NCBI GenBank assembly: GCA_002105175.1
Contig: MCGE01000059.1
Coordinates: 35,526 to 99,525 of the forward strand
Reading direction: 5' to 3'
Source of the DNA: Absidia repens
Taxonomy: Eukaryota > Mucoromycota > Mucoromycetes > Mucorales > Cunninghamellaceae
Length of the DNA stretch: 64,000 bases
Position 1 is the stretch's first letter. Every line of letters begins with the position of its first letter. Shown here in pieces: positions 12,018 through 23,311 of the stretch. A program made the position numbers and the translations under genes. The notes under the pieces were generated by a model. The model saw only the letters and a program-made list of their open reading frames with translations. It did not search any database and was not told the origin of the DNA.

Positions 12018-14897
12018 TCAGCGATGCAGTTCACCTTGTAATTGATTGACCAGACGGATAAGTTGATCGTTTTCATCGCGCAGCGAGCCTCGTTCACGGG
12101 TCAAGATCTGGATGGCATGCTGATCCTGTTGGGTTTGTGACTCAAGCGCCGTCAGTTGAGTTTGAAGTTCCGTCAATTTGTCATTGTTGCTATAGATCGT
12201 GGCCTAAGAGAGGGAGGGGTTTGGGAGAGAAGAAGTAAATATACATGGCGGGGAGGGGGGGGGAAAGGGTATCATAAGAATAAAAAGGAAAAAAAAAAAA
12301 AAAAAAAAAAAGAAAAAGAATCAGATCATGAGTGAAAGATACTTTGGAAAGAGAAAAAGAAGAAGAAAAAATGCATCAGATCCACCAATGTAAATAGTAA
12401 GAATAATAATAAGAATAAGAATATGTATTAAAAAAAATACACACAGAAACTTTACCTCGTAACCTTCAATTTGCTGTTCCAAATGATGCATTCGATCTGC
12501 GGATTCCGAGCGGCACGAGTCCAAATCCTTTTGTCGCGCAAGATGGAGTGCTTTGACACGGTACGCATACGCCTCTAGTTCCTGGTCCTTGATATCCACT
12601 AGTTGTTGGTATTGGTCGTGCAGCAGCTGGACTTCCTTTTTATGTTGTTGAGCTACGTCGATCAGTTTGGCCTTACTCTTTTCCTCGTCCTGTTGCCGTT
12701 GCTGATCCAGGGCTTGCTTCTGTGTGTCGTCGGAAGATGTCGCGGCTTGTTGCTGTTGCTGTTGTTGTTCTTCCACGTATTGTTTGTGTTGCGCCATGGT
12801 ACTTTCCAGTTGGTGTTCAAGCTCGGTGTACTTTTGCTGACATGATTCATGCGACGTGGTGGTGGTGGTGGTGGTGGTGCTGTCAACACGTACTACTTCG
12901 AGTTGTCGCTTGTAATCCTCGACTTGGTGTTCAAGTTCAGCGTGCTTTTGTTGACAAGATTCATGCGAGGTGGTGCCATCTCCTTTTTCTTCAAGTTGTC
13001 GCTTGCAATCCTCCAATTGGTTTTCAAGGTCAGCGCGCTTTTGTTGGCATGATGCAGCATCGTGGTTGGACAGAGATGGTTTCATGGTGGCGGTGGCGGC
13101 AGCATGATGTTCCAATCTCAGTGTGGCCTCCTCGAGTCTAGTTTGCAATGCTTCGATCTGGGTTTCAAGTGCATCGATATGCTGAGCCTGGGCATCGCGG
13201 TCGTCATTAAGCTGGGCAAATCGGTCGTCAGCGTCTTGTTGGTGCCCGGCATGTTGATCGTGTGCTTGTTGCAAGGCGAGTACATGGCGCTGTTCCGATT
13301 CCGCAATCTCCTGCTGCAGCCTGTCTAATTCATTTTGCGTACGTTGGTGTGTGGCCAGCCATGTCTGCGCGGTGTCGTCGTGGTCGTTCTGGGTTTGTTG
13401 CATTTCGTCCCTAAACCGTCGTTCCAATGCCTCTGTCGCTTGGCGTGCTGTTGCTAATTGTTGCTCCAGATCACGTACATGATGCGCTTCCTTTGACGAC
13501 GCCAGCATCGCTTCCATATCTGCTGCCTTCTGTGAGAATGTGTCTCGTTCCGTTTGCATTGTTTGGTGTTGTTCCGTCAACATAGTGTGCTGCGTTTGTA
13601 GAGTATCATAATCTTGTCGCATTGCTTCATAAGTTTGCTGCGTGGCTTCCATGGACGCCTATATGTAAAAAATGGGCGGGGGTAGATGTTTTAGTTGGTT
13701 CGACAAATTTAGGAAGGAAGGAGGGTGCTAAAGTTAGTTACCTTGAGGTCATTCAGTTGCTGATCATGCTCCAATGTCAGCTTTTCTGTTTCTTGTTGAT
13801 GCTCAGCCATTAACGCTTCCACCTGAGCCTGAGCCTGTTTGGCATGTTCTTCCAGTACTTGATCCAAATTATCCTTGCTGATCTGTTCCAATTGAGCCTA
13901 TTGATTGAAAGCTATATGGTCACACCCCTGATTCGTCTTTTCTTTTTGAGGAGTGTTTCATTGTTACCTTCAACTCCAGTTTCTCGTTTTCAAACGTGTC
14001 CTTTTGGGTTTGCATTTCCTCCAATTGTTTTTGTAAGGAGTCGATGTGCTCGTTTGCCTGGAGCATAAGATGACGTGAGATGATTAAACTAAAAGGAATA
14101 AATGATCAATTTACCTTTTTCAATGCTTCTTGGTCTGCTTCATTATGTGTAGCCAATTGTTGTTGGAGTGCCTTGAGTTTATTATCTTGTTCATCCATCA
14201 GTGCGTCCTTTTGAGCTATCTATAGTATGATAAAAAACATCTTACATGACTAGTTCTCCACCCATGTCCCTGTATATTTTATCAATAATATCGTAATTAC
14301 CTTTTCTTGCAGTGCCTTGAGTTCAGATTCAACGGGAGAAGTCAGTCGAGGAGTAGATGTGCCTGATCGCGATGAAGACGTTGGGTTCAAGGAAGCTCTT
14401 CTTGACAATGGGGTGGCAGAAGGTCGTGCAGCTGGTGAAGATTGATGATGCATGGACACAGGTCGGCGAGAAGGAGTGGTGGGTGTCGTTGGAGTACCAG
14501 GTGTGCCTGAGGATGATGTTGAGGTACCATGAACAGAGATGGGACGAGGGGTAGCAGTGGATGACTTTCTTGCTCTGGTTGTTGCTGTCCCTGTTGCTGT
14601 CGTTGTTGGAGATTTTCTGTTTAATGAGGCAGCACGTGAAGGTGTAGGGCCAGTGGAATGTGTCGTGGTACCTGGTGGTGATCTGGTAGGAGACGGAGTA
14701 GATTGCCGGTTGACAGATGTCGCTCGAGATGGTGCTGGCTTGCTGGTGCCATTAGCGTTGACGGGCGTTGATGAGGGTCTTGTTGCACTTCGAGGAGGAG
14801 GAGGAGCTGCACCGCCAGGTTTGATACCGAGATCACCAAGGACTGACCGTCTTTTGGTAGGAGTAGGTGTTGCTTTCGAGGAAGTCGTCTCCGGCAT
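12018..14897 (-). CDS. Long coiled-coil protein with basic Ser/Thr/Pro-rich N-terminal tail
   Basis: About 780 aa from six exons joined by phase-0 introns: 14301-14897, 14114-14220, 13968-14058, 13742-13897, 12456-13658 and 12018-12204. Residues 1-195 are a disordered, positively charged, S/T/P-rich tail (MPETTSSKATPTPTKRRSVL, many SRR, TPS and SxNR motifs), the kind often phosphorylated or bound to microtubules. The rest is almost continuous coiled coil rich in Gln, Glu and Leu, ending DENDQLIRLVNQLQGELHR. Three near-identical blocks, S-C-Q-Q-K-x-x-[ED]-L-E-x-Q-[LV]-E and following residues, occur in tandem at about 12,780-13,060. I recognise no catalytic domain. A cytoskeletal or polarity scaffold (CLIP-, EB- or myosin-tail-like) is possible but is inference only. 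Confidence 0.8.
12780..13060 (-). repeat. Internal protein repeats in the coiled-coil gene (3 units)
   Basis: Three units beginning SCQQKRADLENQLED, SCQQKHAELEHQVED and SCQQKYTELEHQLES, spaced about 35-40 residues apart. Two are separated by a poly-Thr run. They are also visible as DNA repeats (CTTTTGTTGACA-type boxes). Confidence 0.85.
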
Positions 14898-15340
14898 GGC
14901 AACAAAAAAAAAAAGGAAAGTGAAAGAAAGTCAAAGAATAGCGCGAGCCCGCTTTTTTTTTTTTTTTTTTTTTTGATGGACGTTGATTTTAATGTAGCAC
15001 AACAACAAAAAGTCTTGTCACTTTAAAATAAAATGCAGCTCAACCATTGTGACCCTTCCCCATTCCTAAAAACTTGATATTTCTTGCTTTCTTGCTTTTG
15101 TAAGCATGATGCACTCTACTACATTTATATAATCACCAAAAAGGGAACCCATGAGCTTGATGGAAGAGTCTCGCCTTGTTTTGGTGCACCAAATTGGCTA
15201 ATGTATAAAGTTCAAGTCCCGCTAATTGCTCAAAATTATGCGATGAAATGAGTGTCCATCCTCGTGCCTACTCCATATAAAATCACCCATGAAAATGAAG
15301 CAATCCTTTCTTTATCAATTGAAAAAAAAAAATTGAAAAA
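14898..15340. promoter_or_regulatory. Divergent promoter region between the coiled-coil and PPAS genes
   Basis: A TATA-like CATATAAAATC at about 15274-15284 lies about 60 bp before the PPAS ATG. A T-run at 14953-14974 lies just upstream of the coiled-coil gene. Confidence 0.5.
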
Positions 15341-15625
15341 ATGCGAGCCAATACGTATATGATGATGATGGTGATGATGGTGGTGCTGGTAGTCATGAGC
15401 GTTTCTTTTGGTATGTGTCAACCTGTAACTCGTCCTCCTCCTGCCTCTATGCTCGAAAATCAACAAGCTAATGCTGACAGCTATGGACTTCAAGTCTCGC
15501 CTGCATTGCACAAAGCACCACCTGCTTCGTCGCTTGAACCTGGCCAGGACAATAATCTCGTCAGGCCATTGTATGCCGCTCCTCCTGCCTCTTCCATCGC
15601 TGCTGCTGCTGCTGTCCACCACTGA
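15341..15625 (+). CDS. Small secreted protein with repeated PPAS motifs (94 aa)
   Basis: Signal peptide MRANTYMMMMVMMVVLVVMS, then a mature chain holding three spaced copies of a short motif: TRPPPASMLEN, KAPPASSLEPGQ and AAPPASSIAAA. No cysteine repeats, no dibasic Kex2 sites and no known domain. A single uninterrupted exon with a TATA-like box about 60 bp upstream. It could be a cell-wall or secreted structural peptide, or a precursor of repeated short peptides. I do not recognise the family. Confidence 0.65.
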   Translation: MRANTYMMMMVMMVVLVVMSVSFGMCQPVTRPPPASMLENQQANADSYGLQVSPALHKAPPASSLEPGQDNNLVRPLYAAPPASSIAAAAAVHH

Positions 15626-16954
15626 AATATACAGAACACCTTCTATAACGTAAATATTCACCAAAGCACAGTGGAATTTTTTAACAATAAATAAACCTTT
15701 GCATATGACATTCAGTCGACAGTTTGGGAAAAAGTGTGCGTATAATATTCAATCCCCGGAGGCAATAATTATTGGTTTTGTTAGCAGGTGTACCAGTTGC
15801 GTGAACAAATGGTCTGTCCAAATTTATACGTATTATGTTATAAAATGTATGTTACTGTATTAACTTCTCCACCTTTGTTATCATCGTTATTTCGTATGTT
15901 TATCTCTTCCTTTTTGAGAAATAGTATCCCTGACACAGTCTAACAGTAGATGGCTCCCAAGGTGTTGTTATGACAGTTATTTTTTTATGTTCTTTTTATG
16001 CGTCCATAATAAACTGTTTTTTTTTTTTTTTTTTTTTTTTTTGTGCAATGGGTCATGACGGTCAGTTTGAAAACCACTGAAGGAATTCTGCCAATCCATC
16101 CTTTTCTTTAGAGGCCAGTAAACGCATCGTTGAGCACGGCGGTCAAGGATTAAACGGTGATCACTGAGGTGCAAAATGACATATACGGCAAGCCCCTCCC
16201 CCCCCAGCATCTGCTTATTATACACATACACATACCAATTAGGAGAAAGATTGTAAGCAGGTATGTCAAACTGTATTTGGGGATTAATCTCTCTATAAAT
16301 CTTAAAACATTTATGATAAGCTAATAAGCTATAAGCAATTGAGGTAATTTGTTGAAGGCAGAGAAAGTTTTTTTTATTGAAGATTAGACATAACGTGAGG
16401 TAAACAAAAAGAGTGATAAATTCTACAGCGAGCGACAAACTATTATACAGTGAAGGGGAGTATGACAAACTATTCTATTATATAGCGAGGGAAGGAAGGG
16501 TAGAATAAATTAGTCCAAGTTGTATTGAGTGCAAAGACAGCATGAGGAAAGAACCACCATGCGGCTGGTTCTGAATGGTGGAGTTGCTGTATTGAGAAGA
16601 GGATACCATCGTCCTGCCACTGCTAAATGCTTTGGTTGTGTTATAAAAAAAAAGTATGGCGTGGCATTTTGTCAATTGTTGTGATGAATTGAATTTGAAA
16701 CCATTAAATAGTAGAGTTGCTTTAAAGAGGACAGAGACAGATACTGCCGATGTTGACGAATGTAATAAGAAAATGGCAACAACATGCCACCTATCTTGAA
16801 TTGTGAAGTTTGCTGTAAATAAAAAACACATTGTCGATAATATAAATTGAGTTGATGTTTTAAGAAAAGAAAATGGAAAGAAAGAGAGGGGAAAAAAGGG
16901 AGGGTATCCTTTCCTGTGATGAACAAAAAGGCGTTCACAAGAGCGTCCACAGAA
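15626..16954. other. Intergenic, no gene recognised
   Basis: AT-rich spacer with a T-run at 16016-16042 and two short near-repeats around 16,420-16,490 (GACAAACTATT context). Long minus-strand frames here are rich in F, L, I and S with no domain, and I do not accept them as genes. Confidence 0.4.
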
Positions 16955-17760
16955 ACATTTCACATTCCGCCCACGTGAATTTTTTATTTATTTGTCTCCC
17001 TTTTTTTTTTTCTTTTTTTTTCTTCTTTTTTTTTTTCTCCGTCATTCAACTTAATTGAGCTCATATTGAACTTAGAATAGTGTCAGGACTAGCTTAGAAG
17101 CGTTTTCAGCTCAGGGATTACAAGATGCATGGGGAAACCCTTTCATTTTGGATTCAGGATTTGGGAACATCATTCGTTGGCTTTGTTGGAGCCTTCATTA
17201 GCTTAGTTTAGTGTCAGCTTTTCCATAGTTGTATCTATATCTAAATAAAATATGTTTCTTTTTACTTGCTTCAATGAAATATATCTCATTAGTTACTCTC
17301 ATGACTTGTTTGTCTACTAGATCCCATTTTTTCTGTCATCCTACCTTTTTGATTGTGTTGCCAATTGTTATACTTCAATAAAAGTTATTTATTTGGTATT
17401 CCCATGTCTTGTATTATACAATACAATGCATTGGTACCTTTTTTGCAAGCACACCTTTAGATTGACGTTGGTCATCCTTCAGAACTTCTCTTCATGCTAC
17501 CTCTACTAGATTACATTGTTACAATGGACCCCACGCCCTTAGATTAGTGTCTATTATATTTCTTCAAATAAATAAACCACTTTATTACTCATTCTATAGT
17601 GCTCAAAAGTCGCTATTTTGGCTATTTTTGTGAGTATCCAATCGAACACCTGCTTTTCTAGCTCACTCACTACGACTTTTTTTTCTCTCGAAGTCCCAGC
17701 AACTGGTTTATGTTTCTGGGTCACTTGTTATCATATAAAACGTTATTCCAGTTCAACCGT
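16955..17760 (+). repeat. Dispersed repeat, copy b (core at 17097-17162)
   Basis: Has all landmarks of copy a: TTTCACATTCCGCCCACGTG, the CATTCAACTT block, the core with GATGCATGGGGAAACCCTTT, and several CTTCAATAAAA sub-blocks. It extends to a block CTAGCTCACTCACTACGAC and CAACTGGTTTATGTTTCTGG also seen in copies c, d and e. Confidence 0.8.
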
Positions 17761-18074
17761 TTATATCAATTAACCTTCTTACTTTTCTCTCGCTATCGCC
17801 ATTGTGCAATTCAGGCACCCTCAATTCAAAAAAAAAAAAAAAAAAAAAAACCAAAAGACTCTGCGCGGAGATGCAACATTTTCACATTTCCCAAAATATG
17901 ATCCACTTGGTGTTGCAGTGTCTCTTTTGATAAAATTAGAACGTAGTCCCACTGTCATTTTGAATATTAAAAGTATGTATCTTGGGTTTAACTAGTATTA
18001 TTTTGACCCCTTTTCTTTAAGAATAAATGGGAAAACGATAGAAGCACGTGGACGGGATCTGAAATCAGTTTTTG

Positions 18075-18298
18075 GGGGGATAATGGCAACCATGTATAAC
18101 TTGATCAATAAGGGGACCACCGTTGTAGTCTCCTTTTACAGGTGTCAAAAAAATGCTAGTGGTAAAGAAACAGGCTATTGACTTTAAATGGATTACAAAC
18201 ATAGGCTGTGGTACACATGTCTTTTTCTAACAAAATATTTACTGCGACACAACCTACATTACCACTGGCACCAAGTACAAATATGTGTTGTTCAGCAT
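18075..18298 (-). pseudogene. Truncated NmrA-like NAD(P)-binding pseudogene
   Basis: Homologous to the N-terminal quarter of the intact gene at 23,312-24,317 (AEQHIFVLGASGNVGCVAVN versus TEQHVFVIGATGNVGSAAVN). It is broken three ways: a one-base loss right after the ATG shifts the frame, there is an in-frame TAG after the region matching NPSKANNLF, and homology ends near 18,075, so the substrate domain is gone. It sits head-to-head with the first carotenoid oxygenase, exactly as the intact copy does with the second. Confidence 0.88.
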
Positions 18299-18688
18299 GA
18301 TAAGTTTGTTTTTTAAATGGTAATAGAGACACCACCGTCCCCCAAAAAAAGAGAAAATGAATGAACCGTTTCACTAGGAAGGACACCGGGGTCATTTATC
18401 CGAGTAAATGTTATTCAACCAATAGACTACCGTGACGATAAGATAACAAAAAAAAAAAAAAAAAGATCATCAAAAGTCGGTGCGAGTGCTCTGTTGAAAA
18501 AGAAAAAAATTGGCTCAGCCGGCAAATAGCGGTACGACATGATCCTACCGTGTGAGAAAATGAATCCAGCACTGTATAAATATGCCAAGTAATTGACATC
18601 AATTGTTCTTTGTTTAGTTTTTTGTTGTTGTTGGTTTTTTTCTTTTTTACCTCATTATTATTCCCCTCCCTCTCTTATTTATCTTACA
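18299..18688. promoter_or_regulatory. Divergent promoter, left copy
   Basis: Shares blocks with 24,318-25,089: an AATAGAGA block beside the NmrA start, CGGGGTCATTTATCCGAGT, CCAATAGACT, GCCGGCAAATAGCGGTAC (about 18,518-18,535) and a TATAAATATG box near 18,573, about 115 bp before the oxygenase ATG. The conserved GGCAA.TAGCGGTAC block is a candidate binding site; this is inference from conservation between two copies. Confidence 0.6.
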
Positions 18689-20122
18689 ATGTCTTTTCCT
18701 TCTCTGGATCAATTTTTTACGCAAGTCGACTCGATTGCGGAAGTTCAAAAAAATTCCTGTCACCGTAATGTCGTTGAAGTGCCTGACCCTATTTGGATTG
18801 ATGTTCAAGGCAAATTGCCGTCCTGGTTAAATGGTGTGCTTTATCGAATCGGTAAACTTTCGTTCTTCTATCAAAATGAAAAATATTGCTTTGGTCTAAA
18901 CCTGATCTTGCCTTTATTTATTTTGAAATAGGTCCTGGCAAATTTATTTTGGGCGATCAACAAGAAGGTGCTCGATCCATTACCATCACTCATGCCTTTG
19001 ATGGTTTGGCTTACATCCATCGATTTGAATTCGATGCTGCTCAACAAAAGGTGCGGTACAACTCACGCCATACGGCCAAGGCGTATGAAAAGGAAGTATT
19101 GGAAAACCCCTTTGGTGGACATGGCTCCTTCGGTACTGTGTATGCCATTGGTGCTGCTTGGCATCGATTTATGGATTTCTTGGCTCGTACTAACAAGAAA
19201 GACATACGATACGAAGACATGGACCCTTCGTCTAGTACTGTCAGTGTCACCCTTACGCCCAACTTCCCTCTTCCTTCCGCGTGGGATGGTACTTCCCAAC
19301 AACGCATCCTGGTTGCAAAGACGGATCATAATATTCTTCAAAAAGTACACCATGATACACTGGGTAAACGAACCAAAAAAAAAATCATGCATAAAAAACC
19401 ATTTCCAACCCCGCTCATGCCCTGCTTCTTTTTTTTATTTTAATTAGAGCCCGAGAGGCTTTTTGATTATTCTTCCTATGATCCTCGTCTTAATGGCCGG
19501 CTTTGTGCATCCCACCATCAACATGATGATAGCACTCTGGAAGCGTTCAATGTCACTATGTCCATTGGCCCTGACACCTGTTTGAAGGTATTCAAAATTG
19601 ACGATGCCACCAGTGCCGTAACCGTATTGGCGGAGATTCGCGATAACCTGGATGCCAGCAACACGCCTTTCAAGCCAGCTTACATCCACTCATTCTGGAT
19701 GACGCAACATTATGTGGTGGTCCCTATTTCACCTATTCATTTCCGCAACCAAGGTTTGGATCTTGCCGTCTCTGGTAACTTAATGGGATCAATGGAATGG
19801 CATCAAGATGAACCTACGCTATTCTATGTTGTCTCTCGTGATCCTTCTGTCGGCCATATTGCTACTATTCCTGTTGATTCGCATTTTGCTTTCCATACCG
19901 TTCATGGTCGTGACTTTATTGATCCCGCTACAGGTCATGCCGTGCTCGAACTCAACACCCAAGCATTTGATGGTTGCGAAACTCCCTTCCAGGTCCATAA
20001 CATCAACAATGTAACCCGTGCCAATGATATCGCTGCCCGCGACCAAGATGAAGCCGACAGAAAGAAATCGCAAAAGACTGTCCATGGATTTACGTAAGTG
20101 CAGACTTTCTCCCTCCCCCCCC

Positions 20123-20162
<40 letters not shown>

Positions 20163-20741
20163 GAATGATTGATTATTTATTATTATTATTATTATTCTAT
20201 TGATTTGTATAGGACTCCGCCTAGTAGGTTGACGACTTTTGGTGATTTAAGGCGCTACCGAGTGGTGCTAGACAAGGACGCGCCTCAGACGTCATCTACT
20301 GCTAGTTATCGGGTATTGGCCAAGAACGCGGAATTTGCACGTGTGCATCCGTCGTTCCAATTCAAAGATTACAGATATGTATACTTCAACTACTTTGTGG
20401 CTGGTGTGAACGGTCAACAAGGCGAACGTTACGGGTTAAAAAAAATTGATCTTTTGGATGGTCAAGAAACCGTGTGGCAACCTGACACTCATAACGCCTA
20501 TATGTGTTCCGAACCCACCTTTGTCCCACGACCCGGTGCCACCGATGAAGATGATGGTGTGGTCCTTAGTTTGACCAGTGTGTTTGATAACAGAGGTCCC
20601 GAGCATGACCACTGTTACATGTTGGTCCTGAATGCAACTGACTTCTCTGAATTTGCACGTATCCCCCTAGGCCAGTTTACTGCTACCACTTTCCATGGCT
20701 CTTTCGTGGATCACGAATTTATCACCAACTCGTATAATTAA
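18689..20741 (+). CDS. Carotenoid cleavage oxygenase, RPE65 family, copy 1
   Basis: Non-heme iron oxygenase cleaving carotenoids or apocarotenoids, about 590 aa in four exons (18689-18851, 18932-19361, 19448-20094, 20214-20741). The four iron-binding histidines are plausibly those in ASHHQHD, YIHSFW, FAFHTVHG and TTFHGSF. The N-terminal fold signature is PSWLNGVLYRIGPGKF and HAFDGLAYIHRFEF. In Mucorales such enzymes (the CarS/AcaA and Tsp types) cut beta-carotene and its products on the way to trisporic acids, the sex pheromones; which step applies here cannot be told from sequence alone. Intron 3 has a 38-base poly(A). It is nearly identical over long stretches to the copy at 25,090. All exons look intact, so both copies may be active. 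Confidence 0.93.
20124..20161. repeat. 38-base poly(A) run in intron 3 of oxygenase copy 1
   Basis: Uninterrupted A on the sense strand inside an intron. The paralogue has a shorter run at the same place (about 26,526-26,549). Confidence 0.95.
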
Positions 20742-20889
20742 TCACACTCTCCCACTCCTTGAATATTTGATTGTCTTTTTTTTTTTTTTAATTTAAGAAA
20801 ATAAATAAGAAAAATTACAAGTGCTTCGGGTCGACACTAGACCCTCTGGATGTTTGGCTTTTTTCGGGGGAGGTTCATGGACAGATACC

Positions 20890-21700
20890 AAAAATATTTC
20901 AAAAACCGCTCACGCAATTATTATTATTTTTACCTCTTTCTTTTCCTTTTCTTTTTTCGTTCCTTTTTTTTTCACCATTCAACTTCTATGGCGTTATGTT
21001 GGACTTGAATTAGTGTTAGGATTAGTTTAGAAGCGTTTTCAGCTCAGGGATTACAAGATGCATGAGGTAACCCTTTCATTTTGGATCTAGGATTTAGAAC
21101 CAACAGTAGTTGGCTTTTGGAGTCTTCATTAGCTTAGCTCAGTGTTAGTAGATTGTATCTATATCTGAATAAAATATGTCTCTTTTTGTATGCTTCCATG
21201 AAAAGAGTCCATTAATCTCAACACAATAGATGTCTTTTTGCCTCTTCGAATGAAACATATATGTCCCAATAATCTCTCACATGCTTTGCACAATTGATGT
21301 CTTTTTACCTTGCCCCTTTAGATTAGTGTTGACAGTTGTTATGCTTCAATAAAATATACGTGTTCAGTCATCCTCGCGCTTTGTATTATACAATATGTTG
21401 AATTTCTTTCCACATTCGCACCTTTAAGAATTCTTAATAACTTCATTCATGCTACCTCCCCTACAGATCCCTGTGTTATTATGAACCCTGTGCTCTTAGT
21501 TTTGTATCTACTCAACATTCCGTCAAATAAATATACCGTTGTATTACCCATCTTCTGACCCATTATATAGTGAGCAACGTCTTTATAGCTATTCTGTGTA
21601 TGTCTTTTATCTCTAGTTCACCCACTAAGACTACCTTTTTATTCCCCTCCCCCTAAAGCAGGTTCTAGGTCACTTAATTTTGAAAGGTGGCACTATTCTC
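20890..21700 (+). repeat. Dispersed repeat, copy c (core at 21026-21090)
   Basis: Begins TTTCAAAAACCGCTCACGC and carries the core with GATGCATGAGGTAACCCTTT. Its left flank (GACAGATACCAAAAATATTTC) matches the flank of copy e, because both lie in the duplicated 3' region of the oxygenase genes. Confidence 0.8.
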
Positions 21701-22429
21701 TGCTCTACTATTCATATCCATTGACTTAACCCAGCAGCCAGCGTATCCTTTCATAAGACATAGTAACTGCTTCAACAAATTAGCCCTTCTCTCTGCGTAA
21801 ATATTTTCTTTTCTTCGTCTTGCCAAATTCGCCAGAAAATGTTAAGGAGAATACAGTGAATTTAAGACGCAAGTGCCTACTGTTGCCGTTCAGACACTCT
21901 CCATTCTGCGCCGGGATGCAGCTTTTTTTTTTTTTTTACACTTCCAAAAAATTGATTTACTGGGTATCAGGAGGGGACAAGGGTGAGAGCGACATGTTAT
22001 TGAAATGTTCGTTTTTTAATTAAAAGGTGGCCCTTCCACAGTCCATTTTGCACCTTAATAAGAGGCTCCTTTGGGCTCAATTAGCTTCATTTTAAGACTC
22101 TTTTTTCTTTTATGATTATTAGTATACCAAATGCAAAAAAAAAAAAAAAAAAAAAAAAAAAGACTCGAATATGCACACTATGTCCAGTTTAGCGGAGGTT
22201 ACGCTGTAGGAACAGTCTAGGTTGATTCATATTAATGCTGAAGGGGGAGTGAAGAAGACCAAGTCTTATATTTTAATTGAGCTAGAACTGTCAACAAGTC
22301 GTATTACCTCAAAGGGGTGGGATAGGTAGCCATATATAAGCTAACACAGAAAGAAAAAAAAAGTAGCGCAAAATGCTCAACGGCGGTGGCGGCTACCCAT
22401 ACAAAACGACTGAGATTAATTATATGCTT
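21701..22429. other. Intergenic spacer between oppositely oriented repeats c and d
   Basis: AT-rich with a poly(A) at 22136-22160. No coding frame supported. Confidence 0.4.
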
Positions 22430-23250
22430 AGTCGAGCATGAATATGGCTATCTTGGATGGAAGGCGATCTAAGACTGCCAACCATTTACTTCATGGGACA
22501 AGACAGGGAAAGTAGCTCTAGTGGGTGAACAAGAGAGCGAGTGTGTGGTAGAGCACTCACGGAACAGTTACAATAGCAACATTGTTCATATATAGTGGGT
22601 CAGTGAATGGCTAATAAAAAGGCATATTTTATTGAAGCATATTGGTAGATACTAAAACTAAAGACGAAAGGCTCATTGTAAAAGGGAAACTTTATGGATT
22701 GATCAGTTAAAGGACGGTTGAAAGAAACTAATGTGCAATCTAGAGAATGGTCATTACTATTTTAAAGAGAAAACTGTAAAATTAAATCTAATATATTGTA
22801 TAGTACAAAGCATGGGAAACTCTGAAGGAGTGATCTTCTTATTGAAGAATAAAATTGGCGAACACTAATCTAATGAGGCGATGGTAGAGATCTATTATAC
22901 AGGACAAAACATGAGAGAGACTAATGGGACACTTTTCATTGGAGCAGTAAAAAGAGACATATTTATTTAGATATAGATTCAAACTATGGACTAACTAAAA
23001 CTAAGCAAATCTAATGACGACTTCAAAAAGCTAACTAATGGTGCCCTCTGATCCTAGATCCAAAATGAAAGGGTTTCCCCATGCATCTTGTAATCCCTGA
23101 GCTGAAACCCCTTTTATATTAGTCGTGACACTAATCTAAGTCCAAAATAACCTGAAAATAATTGAATGGTGAAAAAAAAATGGAAAGAAAAAAGAAAAAA
23201 TGGAAGGACAGGTAAATAAATAAACATCCACGTGGGCGGCATTTGAAATA
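22430..23250 (-). repeat. Dispersed repeat, copy d (inverse; core at 23060-23110)
   Basis: Reverse-complement copy: CCAAAATGAAAGGGTTTCCC then ATGCATCTTGTAATCCCTGA, ending with CACGTGGGCGGCATTTGAAA at 23,222-23,241. With copy c it forms a large imperfect inverted pair. Confidence 0.78.
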
Positions 23251-23311
23251 CTTTATTGGGTAAATAAATTTCATTTTAATCTTATACGTACGAAAAAGAA
23301 AAAAAAAAGTA

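Noticed and set aside
15180..15230. TGGCTAATGT and GTTCAAGTCCCGC resembling Pol III A and B boxes.
   Set aside because: Spacing is too short for a tRNA and no cloverleaf can be drawn.
15977..16963. Two long minus-strand frames (about 160 codons each).
   Set aside because: Composition is dominated by F, L, S, I and K from homopolymer-rich DNA; no domain, no intron logic, and they overlap a spacer with T-runs.
18092..18298. Considered as a functional NmrA-like gene.
   Set aside because: Frameshift at the start, internal stop and loss of most of the protein make it a pseudogene.
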